Shown here one piece after another: positions 52,173 to 61,439 of a DNA stretch of 64,000 nt. The first letter of the stretch is position 1. The number at the start of each line of letters is the position of its first letter. The notes under the pieces were generated by a model, which was given only the letters and a program-made list of their open reading frames with translations, did no database searches and had not been told where the DNA came from. Both the position numbers and the translations under genes were made by a program. Source of the DNA: Trinickia violacea (GTDB taxonomy: Bacteria; Pseudomonadota; Gammaproteobacteria; Burkholderiales; Burkholderiaceae); assembly GCF_005280735.1 (NCBI RefSeq), contig NZ_CP040078.1, forward strand, positions 1,922,001-1,986,000. The letters are read 5' to 3'.

Positions 52173-53267
52173 GTGACCAAACCGTCGTCGTCCCCTCCGT
52201 CCCCACTCTGCGTGCCGTGCCGGCTCGCCGCCATCGGCGCGGTCGTCGCGGCGCTCGCCGGCGGCTTCGCCTACGTTGCCGGCTGGCTCACGCCCGCCCG
52301 CCTGACGGCCCCGCGCATTGTCAATCAATTGCAAGCCAACGCCGGAGTGCACCCGGGTTACCGCCGCAATCATGCGAAGGGCGTTTGCGTGTCCGGCTAT
52401 TTCGCGAGCAACGGCAACGGCGCCGGCGTGTCGCGCGCGGCCGTGTTCGAGCCGGGCGTGACCACACCGGTGATCGGGCGCTTCGCGATTCCCGGCGGCA
52501 ATCCGTACGCGCCGGACAACAGCGTCCCCGTCCGCAGCATGGCGTTGATGTTCAAGCTGCGCGATGGCGAGCAATGGCGCACGGGCATGAACTCGACAGC
52601 GCTGTTCGCCGTGCACACGCCGATGCAGTTCTTCGAGCAGCTGCTCGCGTCGCGGCCCGACCCGGCCACGGGCAAGCCGGACCCGCAGCGGCTGAAGGCG
52701 TTCTTCGCGGCCAATCCTGAAACGCAGCCCTTCCTCGCCTGGGTGAAGGCGAATCCGCCGTCATCGAGCTTCGCGAACGCCGCGTACTACAGCATCAACG
52801 CGTTCCGTTTCACCGACGCCGCCGGGCAAACGCGATTCGTGCGTTGGTCGATGCGGCCGGAAACGGCTTATGCACCGCTCACCGCGGCGGAAAAAGGCGA
52901 GAAGAACTTTCTCTCCGATGAACTCAGTCAGCGCCTGGAAGCGAGCGGCAGCTTGCGCTGGCATCTGATCCTGACCGTCGCCGCGCCCGGCGACCCGACC
53001 GACGACGCGACCCAGCAGTGGCCCGCCGACCGTCAGCAGATCGACGCGGGCACGCTCGTCATCGATCACGAGTCGTCGCAAGAGGAAGGGCTGTGCCGCG
53101 ACGTCAATTTCGACCCGACCATCCTGCCCGACGGGATTCGTCCATCGGACGATCCGCTCTTGGCGGCACGCTCGGCCGCGTACGCGCTGTCGTTCAACCG
53201 CCGCACGCATGAAGAAGCCGCACAGCCTGCTCACGCGAACCCGACCTCGAACGGAGCCCATTCATGA
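52173..53267 (+). CDS. Exported catalase-family peroxidase
   Basis: 364 aa mini-catalase of the SrpA/catalase-related peroxidase group. It has an N-terminal membrane/signal segment (LAAIGAVVAALAGGFAYVAG), the distal His region HPGYRRNHAKGVCVSGYF, the loop GGNPYAPDNSVPVRSMALMF and the proximal heme Tyr in ARSAAYALSFNRRTHEE. The GTG start follows AAGGAG by five bases. It is coupled to a cytochrome b561 that could deliver electrons, suggesting a periplasmic peroxidase. Confidence 0.92.
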   Translation: MTKPSSSPPSPLCVPCRLAAIGAVVAALAGGFAYVAGWLTPARLTAPRIVNQLQANAGVHPGYRRNHAKGVCVSGYFASNGNGAGVSRAAVFEPGVTTPVIGRFAIPGGNPYAPDNSVPVRSMALMFKLRDGEQWRTGMNSTALFAVHTPMQFFEQLLASRPDPATGKPDPQRLKAFFAANPETQPFLAWVKANPPSSSFANAAYYSINAFRFTDAAGQTRFVRWSMRPETAYAPLTAAEKGEKNFLSDELSQRLEASGSLRWHLILTVAAPGDPTDDATQQWPADRQQIDAGTLVIDHESSQEEGLCRDVNFDPTILPDGIRPSDDPLLAARSAAYALSFNRRTHEEAAQPAHANPTSNGAHS

Positions 53268-53809
53268 AGCCCGCGCAAACGCATTTCAGTCCGCTCGCGC
53301 GGCTCATCCACTGGACGATGGCCGTCGCGATTCTCGCGATGCTGTTCGTCGGCGTCGGGATGGTCGCGACCGTCTCGCGCGCGCACAACGTGTTGCTCGC
53401 GATTCATCGGCCGCTCGGCATCGCGCTGCTGGTGCTGGTGATCATCCGCCTCTTCGTGAGGATCAGGCGCGGTGCGCCGCCGCTGCCGGGGGATATGCCG
53501 GCGCCGCAGCAGTTCGTCGCGAAGCTCTCGCATGTCGTGCTGTACGCGCTGATGGCGGCGATGCCGCTGATCGGCTGGTCGATGTTATCGGCGGGGGGAT
53601 TTCCCGTGACGCTGTTCGGCGCGCTGCATCTGCCGCCGATCATGCCGCACGACGTGCGGCTCTATGCGCTACTGCGCGCGCTGCACACGTACCTCGCGTT
53701 CGCGCTCTTCGCGACGGTGCTGATGCATCTCGCCGCCGCGCTGTTCCATGGCCTCATCCGGCGCGACGGCGTGCTCGCGAGCATGACGGGGTCTGCGGCG
53801 CGGCGCTGA
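53264..53809 (+). CDS. Cytochrome b561-type membrane protein
   Basis: 181 aa, four membrane helices with candidate heme-b histidines in LARLIHWTMAVAIL, NVLLAIHRPLGIALL, AKLSHVVLYALM and TVLMHLAAALFHG. The ATG overlaps the catalase stop by four bases. It probably feeds quinol electrons to the periplasmic peroxidase. Confidence 0.92.
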   Translation: MKPAQTHFSPLARLIHWTMAVAILAMLFVGVGMVATVSRAHNVLLAIHRPLGIALLVLVIIRLFVRIRRGAPPLPGDMPAPQQFVAKLSHVVLYALMAAMPLIGWSMLSAGGFPVTLFGALHLPPIMPHDVRLYALLRALHTYLAFALFATVLMHLAAALFHGLIRRDGVLASMTGSAARR

Positions 53810-53827
53810 GGGATGACCAGGGGCGGC

Positions 53828-55195
53828 TCAGGATTCGGCCAGGGGAATGCGCACCGTGACGTGCAACCCCGCCTGTGACGGTTCGTCCGCATAGCCGAGC
53901 CGAACGTCTGCGCCGAGTCGATCCGCGATGGTCTTGACGATCGAGAGCCCCAGGCCCGAGCCCACTTCGCCGCTCCCCAGCGCGCGATAGAACGGATCGA
54001 ACACGCGCTCGCGCTCGGCCGCCGGAATGCCCGGTCCCGAATCCTTGATCTCCAGAACGGCGCGCCGATCGCGCGCGGTCACCGACAGATCGATGCGTCC
54101 GCGCTCGGGCGTATAGCGGATCGCGTTGTCGACGAGATTCCTCACGACCGCGATCAGGTCCACCTCGTTGACGAGGACGAGCGCATCGTTGTCGCCTTCC
54201 ACGCCGATATCGATGCACTTGGCCTCGGCGAGCGCCATGAGGTCTTCGAGCACGCGCCGGTAGACGTGCTGCACGGAAACGGCCGTGCTTGGCCGCTCCG
54301 GCGTGGACTGCGCGCGCGCCAGCGTCAGCAATTGGTCGAGCAGACCCCGTCCGCGCTCGATGCCCTTGCGCAATACGGTCAAGCGATCGCGGGCCTCCCC
54401 GGACATGTCCGCTTCGGCGAGCCGCTCGGCTTGCAGCGACAGGGCTGTCAGCGGGGAGCGAAGCTCATGCGCCGCGTCGGCGACGAAGCGGCGCTGCGTC
54501 TCCATCGATTGCTCGATGCGCCCCAGCAAGCGATTGATCGCCACGACGAACGGCCGCACTTCGGCCGGCAGGTGCCCGGCGTCGACGGGGTGGAGTTCGC
54601 GCTCGCCTCGGCGGTCGATATCGGCGGCGAGCGACGCGATCGGCCGGAACATCTTGCGCACGAGATTGGCCGTGACCAGCAACAGGACGGGCACGAGAAT
54701 CAAAAACGGCATGACGGTGCGCACGGCGCCGTCTCGCGCGATCTCGTCGCGAAAGCCGGTTTCCTGCGCGACCGCGATGCGCTCGCCGGTCGCCATCGTC
54801 TTGACGAGCACGCGGAACGGCTCGCCGCCGATCGTGAGCGTGTGCATGCCGTCGGGCGCGTCGAGCGGGATCGGCAAGACGTCCGAGGCATCGTTGCCGC
54901 TCGCAGCGGCGCTACCGGCGCTATCGGCGCTCAGGTATTGAACGACGACGCGCGATTCTTCATCGCTGTGTTGCGCGCGGCCGCGGTCCCCGAGATGCGG
55001 AAGCGGCAAGTGCTGCCGGTCGAACAGGGCCGCGACTTGCCGCAACACGTCGTCTTGCAGCTCATGGGCTTCGTCGAAGGCGGTCGCGAAGGAAATGACG
55101 CCGGCCACGATCGCGACGAGCAGAATCGCGAGCGACAGCCCGAACGACAGCCTGAGCTGAACCGACTCGCTCAGCCGCCTTTTGAAACCATCCAT
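53828..55195 (-). CDS. Sensor histidine kinase (QseC/PmrB-like), second copy
   Basis: 455 aa: TM1 LRLSFGLSLAILLVAIVAGV, periplasmic region of about 120 residues, TM2 VMPFLILVPVLLLVTANLVR, HAMP, H-box FVADAAHELRSPLTALSLQA, N-box VRNLVDNAIRYTP, G-boxes DSGPGIPAAE and GSGLGLSIVKTIA. Its start overlaps the regulator gene by 25 bases. It is similar to the kinase at 39.2 kb. Confidence 0.92.
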   Translation of the reverse strand: MDGFKRRLSESVQLRLSFGLSLAILLVAIVAGVISFATAFDEAHELQDDVLRQVAALFDRQHLPLPHLGDRGRAQHSDEESRVVVQYLSADSAGSAAASGNDASDVLPIPLDAPDGMHTLTIGGEPFRVLVKTMATGERIAVAQETGFRDEIARDGAVRTVMPFLILVPVLLLVTANLVRKMFRPIASLAADIDRRGERELHPVDAGHLPAEVRPFVVAINRLLGRIEQSMETQRRFVADAAHELRSPLTALSLQAERLAEADMSGEARDRLTVLRKGIERGRGLLDQLLTLARAQSTPERPSTAVSVQHVYRRVLEDLMALAEAKCIDIGVEGDNDALVLVNEVDLIAVVRNLVDNAIRYTPERGRIDLSVTARDRRAVLEIKDSGPGIPAAERERVFDPFYRALGSGEVGSGLGLSIVKTIADRLGADVRLGYADEPSQAGLHVTVRIPLAES

Positions 55196-55836
55196 CCCAC
55201 CCCCCGGACGTTCTTGATGATGTCGCTGCCGAGCTTGCGGCGCAGCGTATGGATCAGAAACTCGACCGCGTTGCTTTCGACTTCCTCGCCCCAGCCGTAG
55301 ATGCGGTCTTCGAGGTCGCGCCGCGACAGAATCGCGCCGGGGCGCACGAGCAGGGCCTGCAGCAAGGCGAACTCGCGGTTCGAGAGCTGCAGCGCTTCGC
55401 CGCCCGCGACGAGGGCTTGCCGCGTCGCCGGATCGAGCGACACCGTGCCGTTCGAGAGCACGGGCGCGGCGCTGCCGGCTTTGCGGCGCAGCACGGCGCG
55501 CATGCGCGCGAGCAGCTCGGCCATTTCGAAGGGCTTGAGCACGTAGTCGTCGGCGCCGCCGTCGAGGCCGCGCAGGCGGTCGTCGAGGCCGTCACGCGCG
55601 GTGATGATGAGGAGCGGCACCGGGTTGTCGTCCGCGCGGATCGTCTCCAGCACTTGCTGGCCGTCTTTACCGGGAAGGCCCAGGTCGAGCAGGATCAGGT
55701 CGTAGTGCTGCATGCCGAGTGTCGTGAGCGCCGTTGGCCCGTCCTTTACCCAGTCCGCCGCGTAGGAGGCGTCTTTCAGCGCCGAGTGGATCGCCTCGCC
55801 GATCATCGGGTCGTCTTCGACCAGCAATACGCGCAT
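55171..55836 (-). CDS. OmpR-family response regulator (QseB/PmrA-like), second copy
   Basis: 221 aa: EDD pair, phospho-Asp in LILLDLGLPGKDG, Lys in VLKPFEMAE; winged helix ends LGSDIIKNVRGVGWMV. Strong resemblance to the regulator at 40.6 kb (for example the shared EDRIYGWGEEVESNA/EDRLYGWGKEVESNA). Operon order: COG4705 protein, regulator, kinase. Confidence 0.93.
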   Translation of the reverse strand: MRVLLVEDDPMIGEAIHSALKDASYAADWVKDGPTALTTLGMQHYDLILLDLGLPGKDGQQVLETIRADDNPVPLLIITARDGLDDRLRGLDGGADDYVLKPFEMAELLARMRAVLRRKAGSAAPVLSNGTVSLDPATRQALVAGGEALQLSNREFALLQALLVRPGAILSRRDLEDRIYGWGEEVESNAVEFLIHTLRRKLGSDIIKNVRGVGWMVSKGG

Positions 55837-55872
55837 GGCGCCTTCCTCCTGTGGTGACGATGGTGACGAGGG

Positions 55873-56631
55873 TCAATGGGCCTTGCTCGCGGCGCGTTGC
55901 CTGAACACCAGGAGGCTCGTCAGGATGAACGCCAGCAGCGCGGCGGACGCCGAGTAGCGGCTGAGCGCCAGACCGCCCGAGCTGAGCGGCTTGTCCAGGA
56001 GGTCGCCCAACGTGGCCCCGAGCGGACGCGTCAGGATGAAGGCAGCCCAGAACAGCAAGGTCCGCGAGACGTTCGTCCAAAAATAGGCCGCGGCGATCAG
56101 CACGATCAAGCCGCCGAATACGACTGCGGCGCCGGTATAGCCGAACCCCGCCGTATCCGCCATCCAGTCGCCGAGCGCGGTGCCGAGCGTCTGCGAGAAC
56201 ATGATCGTCACCCAATAGAACATCTCCGCCTTGGGCGAGCTGATGGTATCGACCGACACGGAACCGAGCGCGCGATACCAGACGAAGAGCGAAATCAGCA
56301 GCAACGCCAGCAGCAATGATGACCCGCCCGCATAGCCGATGCCAAGCGAGCGATCCGCGAAGTCGGCGAGCGTCGTGCCGACCGTGGTCGTGGCGATGAT
56401 CGTTACCCAGTACAACGCGGGCTGGAACGCCTTCGCGCGAATCTGCACGATGACGGCGGCGATGAAGGCCACCGCGAAGATCAGCGTGCCGACCAGGTAG
56501 CCGAGGTTCATCGACATCGTGACGGCGTCGCCGCCGGTTTCTCCCAGCGTGGTGGCGGCAATCTTGACGATCCAGAACATCAAGGTGACTTCCGGCACCT
56601 TGCTCAATGCGTGTTCAGTGCGGTGATTCAT
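55873..56631 (-). CDS. COG4705-type membrane protein with four internal repeats
   Basis: 252 aa, about eight membrane helices. A motif recurs four times: FWIVKIAATTLGETGGD, YWVTIIATTTVGTTLADFAD, YWVTIMFSQTLGTALGDWMA and FWAAFILTRPLGATLGDLLD, i.e. aromatic-W-x5-T-x-G-x3-x-D. Such fourfold polar motifs inside membranes suggest a pore or transporter. It is first in the operon with the two-component system, 36 bases before the regulator. Function unknown. Confidence 0.82.
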   Translation of the reverse strand: MNHRTEHALSKVPEVTLMFWIVKIAATTLGETGGDAVTMSMNLGYLVGTLIFAVAFIAAVIVQIRAKAFQPALYWVTIIATTTVGTTLADFADRSLGIGYAGGSSLLLALLLISLFVWYRALGSVSVDTISSPKAEMFYWVTIMFSQTLGTALGDWMADTAGFGYTGAAVVFGGLIVLIAAAYFWTNVSRTLLFWAAFILTRPLGATLGDLLDKPLSSGGLALSRYSASAALLAFILTSLLVFRQRAASKAH

Positions 56632-56777
56632 AGGTGGCTCGATGAGTTGTAAGGTTGGGCTGCGGGTTCGCCGGCTGGCTAGGCGGGCGGCCACACGGCC
56701 GCCCTGCCGCCCTGCGAATCAGGCGATCAACACATGCCACAGTGTGCCCGGCCAAACTTAGCCTGGACATAGGCGCA

Positions 56778-57374
56778 TCAGCGGCGCACCCAGCCTAGCG
56801 CGATGAACTTGCTGAAGAGCATCCGGTGGACGCGGATCGCAACCCCATAAGTGTGCGGCATCCACCAGCGTGTCGCGCAAGACACGAGCCAGGCGCTCGC
56901 GGCCGACACGCACACGGCGCCCGCCATATCGAGCGGATAGTGCACGCCGACGTAAATGCGCGCCCACGCGACCGGCAAACCCAAGAGCGCCAGCGCAACG
57001 CCGGTCGCGCGCCGGCCGCCATGCATCGCGAGACTGAACGCGACCGACCACATCAGCGTCAAGTGGTCGCTCGGAAAAGAGGAATCCGGCGCATGCTCGA
57101 CGAAATTGTGGCCCAAGCCGATCACGAACGGACGAGGATGTTGCCATAACAAGGCGATGATCTGGTTGACGAGCAGCGCCACGATAGCGCATGCGGTGGC
57201 TTCGAGCATCATTTGCCGGGTCGCCTTGCCGCCTCGCAGCCATCCGATCGCCACGACAGCGGGCACGGCCCAGATCAGGTATTCGGCGCAGAAAATGCCG
57301 AGGGTAAGCATGAAGGGGCTGGGATGCGCGGGTGCGTTGAGCAACAGAAACAGCGATTGATTCAATTCTTCCAT
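56778..57374 (-). CDS. PAP2-family phosphatase (undecaprenyl-diphosphatase BcrC-like)
   Basis: 198 aa membrane phosphatase. The three PAP2 motifs are present: (K)-x6-RP near LLWQHPRPFVIGLG, PSDH in SSFPSDHLTLMWSVA, and R-x5-H-x3-D in ARIYVGVHYPLDMAG. The family recycles the undecaprenyl lipid carrier; lipid A or PGP phosphatase activity is an alternative. Confidence 0.9.
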   Translation of the reverse strand: MEELNQSLFLLLNAPAHPSPFMLTLGIFCAEYLIWAVPAVVAIGWLRGGKATRQMMLEATACAIVALLVNQIIALLWQHPRPFVIGLGHNFVEHAPDSSFPSDHLTLMWSVAFSLAMHGGRRATGVALALLGLPVAWARIYVGVHYPLDMAGAVCVSAASAWLVSCATRWWMPHTYGVAIRVHRMLFSKFIALGWVRR

Positions 57375-57641
57375 GAGCGATTGGCAGTGCGATTGCGAAA
57401 GCTCGCCACGGCGGCGCGTCGTGCTTCTCCAATGGCGCTGGGGACTGGCGAGTGGGGGAGATTACCGACGCAGACTTAGCGGTGACTGAGCATGCGGAAC
57501 GATCGCCGTGCTGGAACGTCAAGACGATCGGGTAAGCTATGACCCGCAAACGGCACGAATAGTGCCCTTGATCGCGGCTGATTGCCGTGGCGCCGGTCTC
57601 GGACCGGTACGAAAACGATGTTTCACCACACGAGGATCGCA

Positions 57642-57836
57642 ATGCGCCTGTTACTCGCCCTGGTTTTGCCTTGGCTTCAGTTCTTCACGATCGGCCGCCC
57701 GTTTGCTGGCATCATTTGTCTCTTGCTCCAGATCACGATCATCGGGTGGGTGCCGGCCGCGATCTGGTCGGTGTACGCGTTGAGCCAGTACAACACCGAT
57801 AAGAAGATCGAAGAGGCGTTGTCGAGAAGGGCTTGA
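57642..57836 (+). CDS. YqaE/Pmp3-family small membrane protein
   Basis: 64 aa, two hydrophobic segments (MRLLLALVLPWLQFFTIGR; FAGIICLLLQITIIGWVPAA) and the Pmp3 ending IWSVYALSQYNTDKK. The start at 57642 has AGGA upstream. Pmp3 peptides affect membrane potential and salt tolerance in yeast and plants; their bacterial role is unclear. Confidence 0.88.
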   Translation: MRLLLALVLPWLQFFTIGRPFAGIICLLLQITIIGWVPAAIWSVYALSQYNTDKKIEEALSRRA

Positions 57837-57869
57837 GCGTCACTCTCCAACGCCCGCGCTTGAGCGGCA

Positions 57870-58892
57870 TCATCGTTTCAACCGATGCCAGGCAAACGTG
57901 ATCCCGCGGCGCAGGTCGCCATTCAGGACGCGCCCCGTCACCGTGGCGAAGCCCCCCCAGACAACGGCCATCGGGCGGGGGAGCAGGAGGATCGGGGCCA
58001 CCCAGAGGTGAAAAATGGCGCGTTTCGCGAAGCGCGTGTTGAAGAACTGGTGCGTCTCACGGGCACTGCCTTGATTGGCGAGACGCTGGCGCAGCAAATA
58101 GAACGGGTGATACGACAGCAGCATGCGCGTCTCGAAGCCGCGGATGTCGTGATCGGTCAGGCCGCTCGAACGGTAGCTGTCGAGGATGCGCCCCAGGCGC
58201 TCGACGAAAATCTCCGGCGCCCCGTAGCCCCCTGAGTTGTTGCGTTTGCATGCCAGCATGTATTCGGTCATGAAGGCGTTCTTGCGCGCGAGGATGGCGG
58301 CGCGCATGACCAAATGAACCTGCACGAGATTGCTGCCGCAATAGTCGCGCGCGTCGACGTTCGACTGAATGCGCCGGTTGACGAGCAGTGCCGAAATGAA
58401 GGTGATGAGCGGGCCGACGGCATTGAGGAATTTGCCGATCTCCGTGAATTCGCGAATGGCGCCTGCACGGCCCGGATATTCTGCGTCGGGGTCGTTCTCG
58501 TAGCCGAAAGGGCGCAGGCACAAGACGCCGTAGTCGTTCGATTCCAGCAAGGAAACGACGCGCGCGAGCGTGCCGCGCACATAGAGATCGTCGTCGCCCA
58601 TGATCTGGACATAGTCGCCGCGCGCTTCGTTGAAGCATTGCGCGATATTCGCATCGGAGCCCAGGTCCCGGTCGTTGCGGAGATAGCGGACGGGAAGACC
58701 TGTGGCGATAAGGTTCGCGACGACGTCCGGCGTTTCGTCGGTCGAGTGATTATCGGAGACGATGACTTCGACCTTGCCGGCTTGAACGGTTTGCAGCTCC
58801 TCCAGCAACCGTTGCAGATTCATTTTCAAATAGTGCGCGCGGTTCAAGGTGGGAATGGCGATCGTCAGTTTCGGTGGATTCGCGGAAATCAT
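57870..58892 (-). CDS. Family 2 glycosyltransferase
   Basis: 340 aa GT-A fold: KLTIAIPTLNRAHYLKMNLQ, VEVIVSDNHSTDETPDVV, and the metal-binding DxD region DYVQIMGDDDLYVRGTL. A C-terminal hydrophobic segment (LWVAPILLLPRPMAVVWGGF) may anchor it. The ATG overlaps the flippase stop by four bases. Part of a surface-glycan operon; the sugar is unknown. Confidence 0.9.
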   Translation of the reverse strand: MISANPPKLTIAIPTLNRAHYLKMNLQRLLEELQTVQAGKVEVIVSDNHSTDETPDVVANLIATGLPVRYLRNDRDLGSDANIAQCFNEARGDYVQIMGDDDLYVRGTLARVVSLLESNDYGVLCLRPFGYENDPDAEYPGRAGAIREFTEIGKFLNAVGPLITFISALLVNRRIQSNVDARDYCGSNLVQVHLVMRAAILARKNAFMTEYMLACKRNNSGGYGAPEIFVERLGRILDSYRSSGLTDHDIRGFETRMLLSYHPFYLLRQRLANQGSARETHQFFNTRFAKRAIFHLWVAPILLLPRPMAVVWGGFATVTGRVLNGDLRRGITFAWHRLKR

Positions 58893-60217
58893 GCAGTGGC
58901 TCTCCATAGGCTGTTGCAACGGCGCCAAATGATCACGCCGGCCGGCAGATTCACGATGATATTCACGCCGGCCATGACCGCTATCACACCCGCGGACGAG
59001 TAGTGCCGTGCCGCGTAGAACGAAGCGGGTACCGTAATCAATGCTGCAAACAGGCTGAGCCAGACGAGCGGCTCGCGGCGGAAACTGCGCAGGTGCAAGG
59101 CGAGTCCGCCGATGAACTGACCGATGAACGCGAAGAGGAAGAGTCCGAGCAATTGTGGCCACGGCAAGAGCCGGTGTACGGCTGAATACTCCGCGAAGCG
59201 CGTGACAAGGCCGACGACTGCGGTTGTCCCGGCGGCGAAGACGCCGAGGCTGACGCCGAAGTCGCGCCAGAAGAGCTGGTCGAGCCGGCGCCAATCGCGC
59301 GACGCGGCGGCCTGCGCCATGCCGGGCACGCGTCGCAGAAGCCAAGACTGAGAAATCAGCCCGATGGTATTCACGACGGTCAGCGACAGGCCGAACTGCC
59401 CGGCAACGATCGCGCCCTGGGTATGAAACAAGACGGGGGTGTTGATCTGCGTGAGCAGATAGCCGCATAGCCAGTTGATGCCCAGCCGCCATTGCAACGG
59501 CCAGATTTCTTCGCTCCAGCGGTAATCCTCGTTCGGCATGTCGCGAGCCATGGCGACGAGCGGGCGATGGAAGCTGGCCAGCCACACGAGCGGAATGCAG
59601 AGCGCCATGGCCGGTGTCATCACGACAGCCCATAGCCCCCCTCCCGAAGCGAGCGTCATCCAACAGGTGAGCGATCCAAGAACGGAAGTCGCGAGCCGTA
59701 CCGAATAGACCTGTGCGATTTGGCCGCTTCCCTCGACCATGGAGAGGAACGGCAGGGGCAGCAGGCCGCCTGCGCTAAGCAAAGAGAGCACGAGCCAACA
59801 GGACACCCACGACATGCCTGTCGATGTCTTGGAAGCGAAGAAGACCCAGCCTCCGGGCAGAATCAAGGCGATGAACGCGAGCGCGGCGATCGCATACCAA
59901 CGCACGGACTTCGCGAGCAGCGATCTGAAATGGGCCTGCCGGCTGCCTTCGAGCGCGTTGCCGCTTGCCCAGCGCAGTCCGACGAACGAGTGTGCCGCGA
60001 CTTGAACCAGCACCGTCGAGAGGCCGAGATCGAAGAGCGTGTAAAGCGCAGCGACGCTCAGGAAACTGTAGTACCAGCCCTGAAGTTCGGCAGTGAGGTA
60101 GTGGACCGCGAGCACGGTTGTGACGAGGCCGGCGCCAGCCTGCCACACGCGCAGCGCCAGGATGAACGTGAGGTCCTGTCTCAAGCGGACGGTAAATGAC
60201 GAAATTATCTGCTGCAC
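58889..60217 (-). CDS. Oligosaccharide-unit flippase (Wzx-like)
   Basis: 442 aa with about 12 membrane helices, MOP/Wzx architecture (VWQAGAGLVTTVLAVHYLTA, FSLTVVNTIGLISQSWLLRR-like text). It presumably translocates lipid-linked oligosaccharide across the inner membrane. Coupled to the glycosyltransferase. Confidence 0.82.
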   Translation of the reverse strand: MQQIISSFTVRLRQDLTFILALRVWQAGAGLVTTVLAVHYLTAELQGWYYSFLSVAALYTLFDLGLSTVLVQVAAHSFVGLRWASGNALEGSRQAHFRSLLAKSVRWYAIAALAFIALILPGGWVFFASKTSTGMSWVSCWLVLSLLSAGGLLPLPFLSMVEGSGQIAQVYSVRLATSVLGSLTCWMTLASGGGLWAVVMTPAMALCIPLVWLASFHRPLVAMARDMPNEDYRWSEEIWPLQWRLGINWLCGYLLTQINTPVLFHTQGAIVAGQFGLSLTVVNTIGLISQSWLLRRVPGMAQAAASRDWRRLDQLFWRDFGVSLGVFAAGTTAVVGLVTRFAEYSAVHRLLPWPQLLGLFLFAFIGQFIGGLALHLRSFRREPLVWLSLFAALITVPASFYAARHYSSAGVIAVMAGVNIIVNLPAGVIIWRRCNSLWRATA

Positions 60218-60275
60218 GCTTGTGCCGCCCTCGATGTTTTGATGATGAGTGGATGTCGTGCGCGCTCACTGGTGC

Positions 60276-61346
60276 TCAAAACAGTTTCGCTGCGAGGTCG
60301 TAGTCGCTGGGCCGGCCGACGTCGAGCCAGTGCTCGAAGATCGGAAAGCAGGAAACGGGTGCGCCGCGCCGGATCTGCTCGTGAGTGACATCGGTCATGT
60401 GGTAAGGGCCGCTTGCCGGCAACGTCGAGAAGACCCTCGGTGACAGGAAGTAGATGCCGCTATTGATCAGAAAGCTGAATTTCGGCTTTTCGTCGATATG
60501 GCTGACACGCGTTCCCGTTGCGCTCACCACGCCGAACGGAACCTGGAAGCTGTATTGCGTCGCCGCGATGGTCAGCGCCGACTCGGTGCGCAGGTGGTAG
60601 GCAAGGAACATGCTGATGTCGAGATTCGTGAGAATGTCGCCGTTGAAGACGAGCGTTGTGTCGTCACGAGAGGAGAGCAGCGACAGCGCACCGCCCGTGC
60701 CGAGCGGAACATCCTCGTGAATGTATTCGATGGGCACGCCGAAGCGCTCGCCGCTTCCGAAGTGATTCACGATTTTTTCGGGCAAGTAGTGGGTCGAGAT
60801 GAAGATGCGGGTCGCCCCATAGTTCACGAGCTTTTCGATGCTGATTTCGAGCATGGGGCGGCCGTTGATCTGCAGCATCGGCTTGGGCGTATCTTCCGTC
60901 AGCGGCCGCAGCCGCATGCCGAAACCTCCCGCCATCACCACCGCCGTGAAATGCTGGTTCACATACGAGGGCGACGAATTGATGCTTTGATGATCGACGA
61001 TCTCGACCGGTGCGCCATGACGATCGACGAGAATCAATTGACGCAGCGAATGCCGGCGAAACAGCGTCGTTCGTTCCGCATGCGTCGAGCCGATGTTGGC
61101 GGTGATCGGTGCTGGCCGACTGGTCTTGAGCTTGACGTTGTGAATATCGCGCGCCGTGCCGTCGAGTTGCTTGCCCTCCAGAAAGGCGCGTCGCACATCG
61201 CCGTCGGTGACGATGTTGACGAAGCGCTCCGCGTCGTCGTAGATCAGCACACAGCCCAACGGCCCGCTGGCTTGGATGCGGGCGACAACCTCGGAAATCG
61301 GGGCGTCGAGCGATACTTTGAGTCGGTTGATGTTCGCGTTCGTCAT
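60276..61346 (-). CDS. CBS-domain nucleotidyltransferase (PtmE/LegF-like sugar-phosphate guanylyl/nucleotidyltransferase)
   Basis: 356 aa. Tandem CBS domains (residues 1-125; PLGCVLIYDDAERFVNIVTD, LRQLILVDRHGAPVEIVDHQ) precede an NTP-transferase domain (VVMAGGFGMRLRPLTEDTPK, LVFNGDILTNLDISMFL). This fusion is typical of PtmE, which makes GDP-GlcN for legionaminic acid, and of related heptose or perosamine enzymes. The neighbouring NeuC/LegG homologue supports a nonulosonic-acid route. Confidence 0.82.
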   Translation of the reverse strand: MTNANINRLKVSLDAPISEVVARIQASGPLGCVLIYDDAERFVNIVTDGDVRRAFLEGKQLDGTARDIHNVKLKTSRPAPITANIGSTHAERTTLFRRHSLRQLILVDRHGAPVEIVDHQSINSSPSYVNQHFTAVVMAGGFGMRLRPLTEDTPKPMLQINGRPMLEISIEKLVNYGATRIFISTHYLPEKIVNHFGSGERFGVPIEYIHEDVPLGTGGALSLLSSRDDTTLVFNGDILTNLDISMFLAYHLRTESALTIAATQYSFQVPFGVVSATGTRVSHIDEKPKFSFLINSGIYFLSPRVFSTLPASGPYHMTDVTHEQIRRGAPVSCFPIFEHWLDVGRPSDYDLAAKLF

Positions 61347-61439
61347 GTCCGCACCTTCTCTGGCAAATCAGTTTCGAAGTCGTGACCGGGGCTTCAGGGA
61401 CGGGATTCCGTCCGATACCGGCACGCCAGGCTCGCGTAG

